15,975 nt of DNA. It comes from Bog-756 sp049517675 (GTDB lineage: Bacteria; Actinomycetota; Acidimicrobiia; Acidimicrobiales; RAAP-2). Location: positions 1-15,975 of the forward strand of contig JBEKRV010000074.1 of the NCBI GenBank assembly GCA_049517675.1, given 5' to 3'. Of this stretch, positions 12,441 through 15,975 are shown one piece after another (the first letter of the stretch is position 1; the number at the start of each line of letters is the position of its first letter). The notes beneath the pieces were generated by a model, which saw only the letters and a list, made by a program, of their open reading frames with translations, searched no databases and was not told the DNA's origin. A program made the translations under genes and the position numbers.

Positions 12441-14327
12441 ATGGCCAGCGTCCGGACCGAACTGTCCCCGGGTCCGGACCGGACGGCCACCGGCCCAGAG
12501 CCGACGGCCACCGGGCCAGAGCCGACGGCCGACAGGCCGGCCCGGGCGGCCACCGGGCCGCGCCCAGGACGGTTGGCCTCGGACCGGGCGAGCACCGTGG
12601 GCCTCGATCTCCTCGACCGGATCGCTCCCTGGGTCGTAGGCGTCGCCACCCTGGTCGCCCGGCTGTCGACGGCGGCGGTCGGGCCCACCGACTGGGACTC
12701 CGCTCAGTTCGCCGCCGGGGTCGCCCGATACGACGTGACCCACGGTCGACCACAACCTCCCGGCTACTGGCTCTTCGTCGTCGCCGGTCGACTCGTCCAC
12801 GGGACCGGCACGGGAACCATCACGTCCCTGGTGCTGGTCTCGGCGGTGGCTTCGGCTGTCGCCGCCGGACTCGTCGTGGTCGCCGGTCGCGACCTCGGCG
12901 GACGGTGGGTCGGACTGACCGCGGGACTGCTCATCGCCACCTCCCCGTTCGCCTGGTACAGCGGCTCCATCGTCGACACGTACTCCTTCGACCTCCTGGT
13001 TGCGCCCCTCCTGATCATCCTGGCGTGGCGGGCTCGGCCCCATTCCTGGCACGGGGCCGTTGCCCTGGTCGCGTTGGGCGTGACGGCAGGCTTCCGCCAG
13101 TCGTCCGCGGCCTCCTTCGGGATCCTGGCAATCCTCGCCGTGTGCGGATCGGTCCGGCGGGTGCGGGAGGCGGCAGTGGCCGTGGCCGCCGGTGCGGTGG
13201 CGGTCGCCGCCTGGTTCCTTCCGATGACCCTGTCGCAACCCGGCGGCCTGACCGCCTGGGCCCGCGCAACCAGGCTCGAATCGGAGGGTGCGGCCCGGGC
13301 CACATCGGTTCTCGACCACGCGGCCGGCGGGGCGGTCAATCTCGGCACGTTCGCCGCGTACACCACGGTGGCGCTCGCCCCGCTCGCCGCCCTCTCGCTA
13401 CTGGCCGGGATCGTCCTCCTCGTCCGTCGGGCGATCGGTGGCCGGACCGGCGGCGACGGTGCGGACGGATTCGCCGTTCCCCGGCCTGACGGCCGACCGG
13501 AGGAACGGGATCAGAGGCGGCCCTGGTACCGGTCGCGCACAGCGATCCTCCTGGCGGCCGTGGTGCCCGCTGTGGCCCAGGTCGCCCTCGTACAGTTCGC
13601 CAAAGGCGGCTATCTGCTCGCCTACCTCCCCGGGGCGGTGATCGCACTCCTCCTCGTGCCGGCCGCTGCGGGCCGCTCCCGTCGGACGACGGACGGCCCG
13701 GGTCGCCGGGTCCTGGCGGGACTGTGGATGGGAGTCGCCACACTGGTCGTCGTCGCCATCGCCGCACTGGGTTCGGAGCGCTTCCTGTCCGGGGCCGGTG
13801 TCATCCCCGGACAGGGAACCATCACCACCAGGGGACTCTGGCTGGACCAGAACCGCTACCAGGCTCCCTACACCGACACCCTGTCGGCGATCCGGACGGC
13901 GGACACCCTCGACGCCGAACTGGCCCGGCTCGCTCCCTTTGTCCATCCTGGTCGGGACACCGTCCTCATGGACTCGGTCGACGGGGGGATCGGCATCTAC
14001 CGGAACGCCGGATGGGAGCTGCCCCGGGATCGGATCGCGCTGCTCGCTCCCGGCGCGGTCATCTACAACGAGTTGGGCGGCTCGCTGTACTACACCCTCA
14101 GGCCCACGGTCGAGGTCGGACCTGGCGGCGCGGCCTACCTGATCGCGTTGCCCGACCTCCCCGGGCTCGCGTCGCTGGTGGCACAGGGCGAGGCCGCCCC
14201 GGTCACGGGAGCCGCCCCGGTCGGCCACTACCGCCTGTGGAGGGTGTCGTCGGGTACATCGGTGCTCGGTGTCCGCGTGGTGACCGTCCCCGGGCCCCAT
14301 CCCCTCGGTTCAGGTCTCGGCGGGTGA
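12441..14327 (+). CDS. Polytopic GT-C-like membrane glycosyltransferase
   Basis: This is a 628-residue membrane protein. Residues 1-55 are a Pro/Ala/Thr-rich cytosolic tail, partly made of a tandem repeat. About ten hydrophobic segments follow (from about 61-78 through about 455). A C-terminal soluble, presumably extracytoplasmic, part covers about 470-628. After the first membrane segment comes TDWDSAQFAAGVARYD (83-98) followed by GRPQPPGYW (102-110). An acidic motif in the first outer loop followed by a PPGYW-like segment is the usual layout of GT-C enzymes that move sugars from polyprenyl-phosphate donors. Donor and acceptor are unknown. The start has GAGG close upstream. It converges on, and overlaps by 18 bp, a GT4 glycosyltransferase gene, consistent with a surface glycan role. 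Confidence 0.82.
   Translation: MASVRTELSPGPDRTATGPEPTATGPEPTADRPARAATGPRPGRLASDRASTVGLDLLDRIAPWVVGVATLVARLSTAAVGPTDWDSAQFAAGVARYDVTHGRPQPPGYWLFVVAGRLVHGTGTGTITSLVLVSAVASAVAAGLVVVAGRDLGGRWVGLTAGLLIATSPFAWYSGSIVDTYSFDLLVAPLLIILAWRARPHSWHGAVALVALGVTAGFRQSSAASFGILAILAVCGSVRRVREAAVAVAAGAVAVAAWFLPMTLSQPGGLTAWARATRLESEGAARATSVLDHAAGGAVNLGTFAAYTTVALAPLAALSLLAGIVLLVRRAIGGRTGGDGADGFAVPRPDGRPEERDQRRPWYRSRTAILLAAVVPAVAQVALVQFAKGGYLLAYLPGAVIALLLVPAAAGRSRRTTDGPGRRVLAGLWMGVATLVVVAIAALGSERFLSGAGVIPGQGTITTRGLWLDQNRYQAPYTDTLSAIRTADTLDAELARLAPFVHPGRDTVLMDSVDGGIGIYRNAGWELPRDRIALLAPGAVIYNELGGSLYYTLRPTVEVGPGGAAYLIALPDLPGLASLVAQGEAAPVTGAAPVGHYRLWRVSSGTSVLGVRVVTVPGPHPLGSGLGG
12482..12530 (+). repeat. 21-bp tandem repeat in the GT-C gene 5' region
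   Basis: GACGGCCACCGGSCCAGAGCC occurs at 12482-12502 and 12503-12523, followed by a partial copy (GACGGCC) at 12524-12530. It encodes repeated TATGPEP-like residues in the disordered N-terminal tail. The repeat keeps the frame, so copy changes would only alter tail length. Confidence 0.8.
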
Positions 14328-15584
14328 CGGAACCGGAACGACCGGACCCGCCTCGCGCCCCGGGATCGCCGTCCGACGGCCCGTGGCGCCGGCACGTGCG
14401 ACCACCGACTCGACGAAGGAGGCATACCGGTCGATGACGTGCGGCCACCGGAAGCGGGAGTCCACGTAGGCTCGCCCGCGCCGCCCGAGGACCAGACCGA
14501 ACTCCTCGTCGCCGACCAGCCGGTCGACGGCCACCTCGAACTCGCCGTAGCCGTCGAAGGTGACCCCGCCCCCGGACCGGCGGCAGTGCTCCACGGTCGC
14601 CGCGCACCCGGCATTCACCACCACCGGCGTCCGGGCACTCCAGGACTCGGCCACGACCAGTGAGAACGCTTCCCACGGCGACGGGGACACCAGCGCCACC
14701 GCTCCGGCGAGCAGCTTCCACTTGACGTCCTCGGACACCGGGCCCAGCACGTCGATCTCGGGGTGTGCGGGAGGGGCGTCCACCACCGGTCCGGCGAGCA
14801 CCAGTCGCAGAGGTCCGGGGTGGCGAACCTTGTAGCCGGCGAAGTACTTCGCCAACAGGGACGTCCCCTTGTGGCTGTCGACCCGGCCGAGGCACACGAG
14901 GAACGGCCCGTCGGGTACGGCTACCGGGGAGGATCCGCCCGAGCGCCCATCCCGGCCCCGGACCCCTTGGTCCGGGTCGTCCACGCCCAGCCCGAGCAGG
15001 AGCTGGTGGTGGCTGGCCACGGCGAACGTCCCCTCGACCAGGTGCCGCTCCGCCTGGGTCTGGAAGACCAGGGCGTCGGCCGACTCGAATACACGCGGGA
15101 AGATCGGCAGCCGGAGGGCCGGCTCGTCGTGGGCCGCCGGATGGAGGATCGTGGGGGCCGACACCCGTTCGATGGCCCGGACAGTCGGGAAGTAGAGATA
15201 CGGGTAGAAGACGACGGCGTCGGCATCGCCGCGCGCTGCGGCATCGACCAGGTCGGGGGCCACCGGACCCTGCAGATCGAGCCACCGTTCCGCCTCCTCG
15301 ATCGAGCAGGCACCGGGGTCGGCCAGCAGCCGGGCCGACAGCGGGTGGAACGAAGGGTCCCGTCCGGCCTCCGAGCGGTACCGCACGACCCGGACCCCGT
15401 TGATCCACTCCTCGCCGGCCGGATAGACGTCGTCCCAGGTGACGAAGTCGTCGGCGCAGGTGGTCAACACGTCCACCTGCCAGTCCCGTTGGGCCACGAG
15501 GTGCTCGGCCAGCAATCGGGCCGCGGTCTCCGCCCCGCCGATGATGGACGGCCCGTACCGGGGCACGACGAAGGCGACCCTCAC
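14310..15584 (-). CDS. Glycosyltransferase family 4-type (GT-B) protein
   Basis: This 424-residue cytosolic or membrane-associated GT-B enzyme would move a sugar from a nucleotide-sugar donor to a growing glycan. The N-terminal Rossmann half opens with MRVAFVVPRYGPSIIGGAE, containing the GGAE loop (16-19). The C-terminal half has LGRVDSHKG (232-240), with the donor-binding Arg234 and Lys239. It also has PSPWEAFSLVVAES, an EX7E motif with Glu305 and Glu313. I choose the GTG at 15584-15582 because the fold begins there and a GGGGTGGG site precedes it. The ATG at 15674 would overlap the upstream gene and add a disordered tail. It follows the upstream glycosyltransferase by 40 bases, probably in one operon. 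Sugar specificity is not known. Confidence 0.88.
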   Translation of the reverse strand: MRVAFVVPRYGPSIIGGAETAARLLAEHLVAQRDWQVDVLTTCADDFVTWDDVYPAGEEWINGVRVVRYRSEAGRDPSFHPLSARLLADPGACSIEEAERWLDLQGPVAPDLVDAAARGDADAVVFYPYLYFPTVRAIERVSAPTILHPAAHDEPALRLPIFPRVFESADALVFQTQAERHLVEGTFAVASHHQLLLGLGVDDPDQGVRGRDGRSGGSSPVAVPDGPFLVCLGRVDSHKGTSLLAKYFAGYKVRHPGPLRLVLAGPVVDAPPAHPEIDVLGPVSEDVKWKLLAGAVALVSPSPWEAFSLVVAESWSARTPVVVNAGCAATVEHCRRSGGGVTFDGYGEFEVAVDRLVGDEEFGLVLGRRGRAYVDSRFRWPHVIDRYASFVESVVARAGATGRRTAIPGREAGPVVPVPSPAET

Positions 15585-15624
15585 GACCCACCCCGGCGCC
15601 GTGAATGCGGACGGTCGGGTTCGG

Positions 15625-15975
15625 TCACGCCGCGCAGGCGGCCTCGAGGGCTGCGACGAATCCGTCCTGGACACGGGAGAGGGCGAACCAGTCGACCCGC
15701 TCCGCAGCGGCCGCGGCCAATTCGTCGCGAAGCCGTGAGTCCGTCACCACCCGGTGGACCGCCGCCGCCACCCGGGCGGGCTCCTTGTCCGGCAGGATCA
15801 GCCCGGCCTGCCGCACCGTCTCCGGCACCGCCGTGTTGGCGTAGGAGACGATCGGCAGGCGGTGGTACATCGATTCGAGCAACGGGACGCAGAAGCCCTC
15901 GTGATTCGAGAGGCACACGAAGGCGTCGCATCCCGAGTAGTAGGCGATGAGCTCCTCGTGGGTGACCGAGCCGGC
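15625..15975 (-). CDS. Glycosyltransferase family 4-type protein, C-terminal part (cut by window edge)
   Basis: The last 116 codons and the stop of a minus-strand gene are present. The reading frame enters from the right edge as AGSVTHEELIAYYSGCDAFV, then continues CLSNHEGFCVPLLESM. This contains the GT4 EX7E motif (Glu-Gly-Phe through Glu) and the usual downstream P-I-V-S-Y and ETV segments of the nucleotide-sugar-binding half. The N-terminal half lies outside the window. It sits directly upstream of the other GT4 gene and probably belongs to the same surface polysaccharide operon. Confidence 0.9.
   Translation of the reverse strand, partial: AGSVTHEELIAYYSGCDAFVCLSNHEGFCVPLLESMYHRLPIVSYANTAVPETVRQAGLILPDKEPARVAAAVHRVVTDSRLRDELAAAAAERVDWFALSRVQDGFVAALEAACAA

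Noticed and set aside
12211..12753. N-terminal extension of the propeller gene to an ATG at 12753
   Set aside because: It would run through the divergent promoter region and 300 bases of the GT-C gene. The internal ATG at 12210 has a GAGGGG site and is followed by an export signal.
15585..15674. ATG at 15674 as start of the GT4 gene
   Set aside because: It would overlap the upstream gene by 50 bases and add a disordered tail; the GTG at 15584 is directly followed by the Rossmann strand.

Overview
This is a high-GC window with GC-rich third codon positions. It carries secreted proteins with Thr-rich linkers, a multidomain LPG-synthase-type membrane protein and tandem 'GYWEVASDGG' repeats. Together these point to an actinobacterium. 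The repeat family makes me lean towards the Acidimicrobiia, but that is recall rather than something the sequence proves.

Layout. At the left edge lies the 5' end of rpsO (ribosomal protein S15, minus strand). A non-coding stretch with a 13-bp tandem repeat and a strong hairpin follows. Next is a 1-Cys peroxiredoxin (minus, 550-1185) with a recognisable promoter. A plus-strand pair comes next: a crotonase-family protein (1529-2314) and a HAD-IB phosphatase (2328-2999). These converge on a 922-residue membrane protein (minus, 3054-5822) that joins N-terminal membrane segments, a degenerate kinase-like domain and a C-terminal LPG_synthase_TM domain.

The middle of the window is the most interesting part. 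At 5954-6157 a sigma-70-type promoter is followed by a clear cyclic-di-GMP-I (GEMM-I) riboswitch aptamer and then a strong ribosome binding site. These precede a secreted protein (6158-7648) with a Thr-rich stalk and a parallel beta-helix-like domain. Convergent to it are two minus-strand genes for exported proteins: a SpoIID/LytB-domain protein (7706-9751) and an FG-GAP/VCBS-like propeller protein (9904-12210). Both end in arrays of six copies of the same 42-residue repeat. The propeller gene is preceded by a FliA/WhiG-like promoter with the canonical 11-bp spacing. In Streptomyces, WhiG is itself held by a c-di-GMP-dependent anti-sigma factor, so both control elements could report the same second messenger. 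I infer a c-di-GMP-tuned cell-surface module here.

The right end holds a polytopic GT-C-like glycosyltransferase (plus, 12441-14327). It overlaps convergently by 18 bp with a GT4-type glycosyltransferase (minus, 14310-15584). A second GT4-type gene, cut by the window edge (15625-15975), lies directly upstream of that one. This looks like the start of a surface polysaccharide or glycoconjugate cluster. No tRNA, rRNA, CRISPR array, insertion sequence or phage gene was seen.
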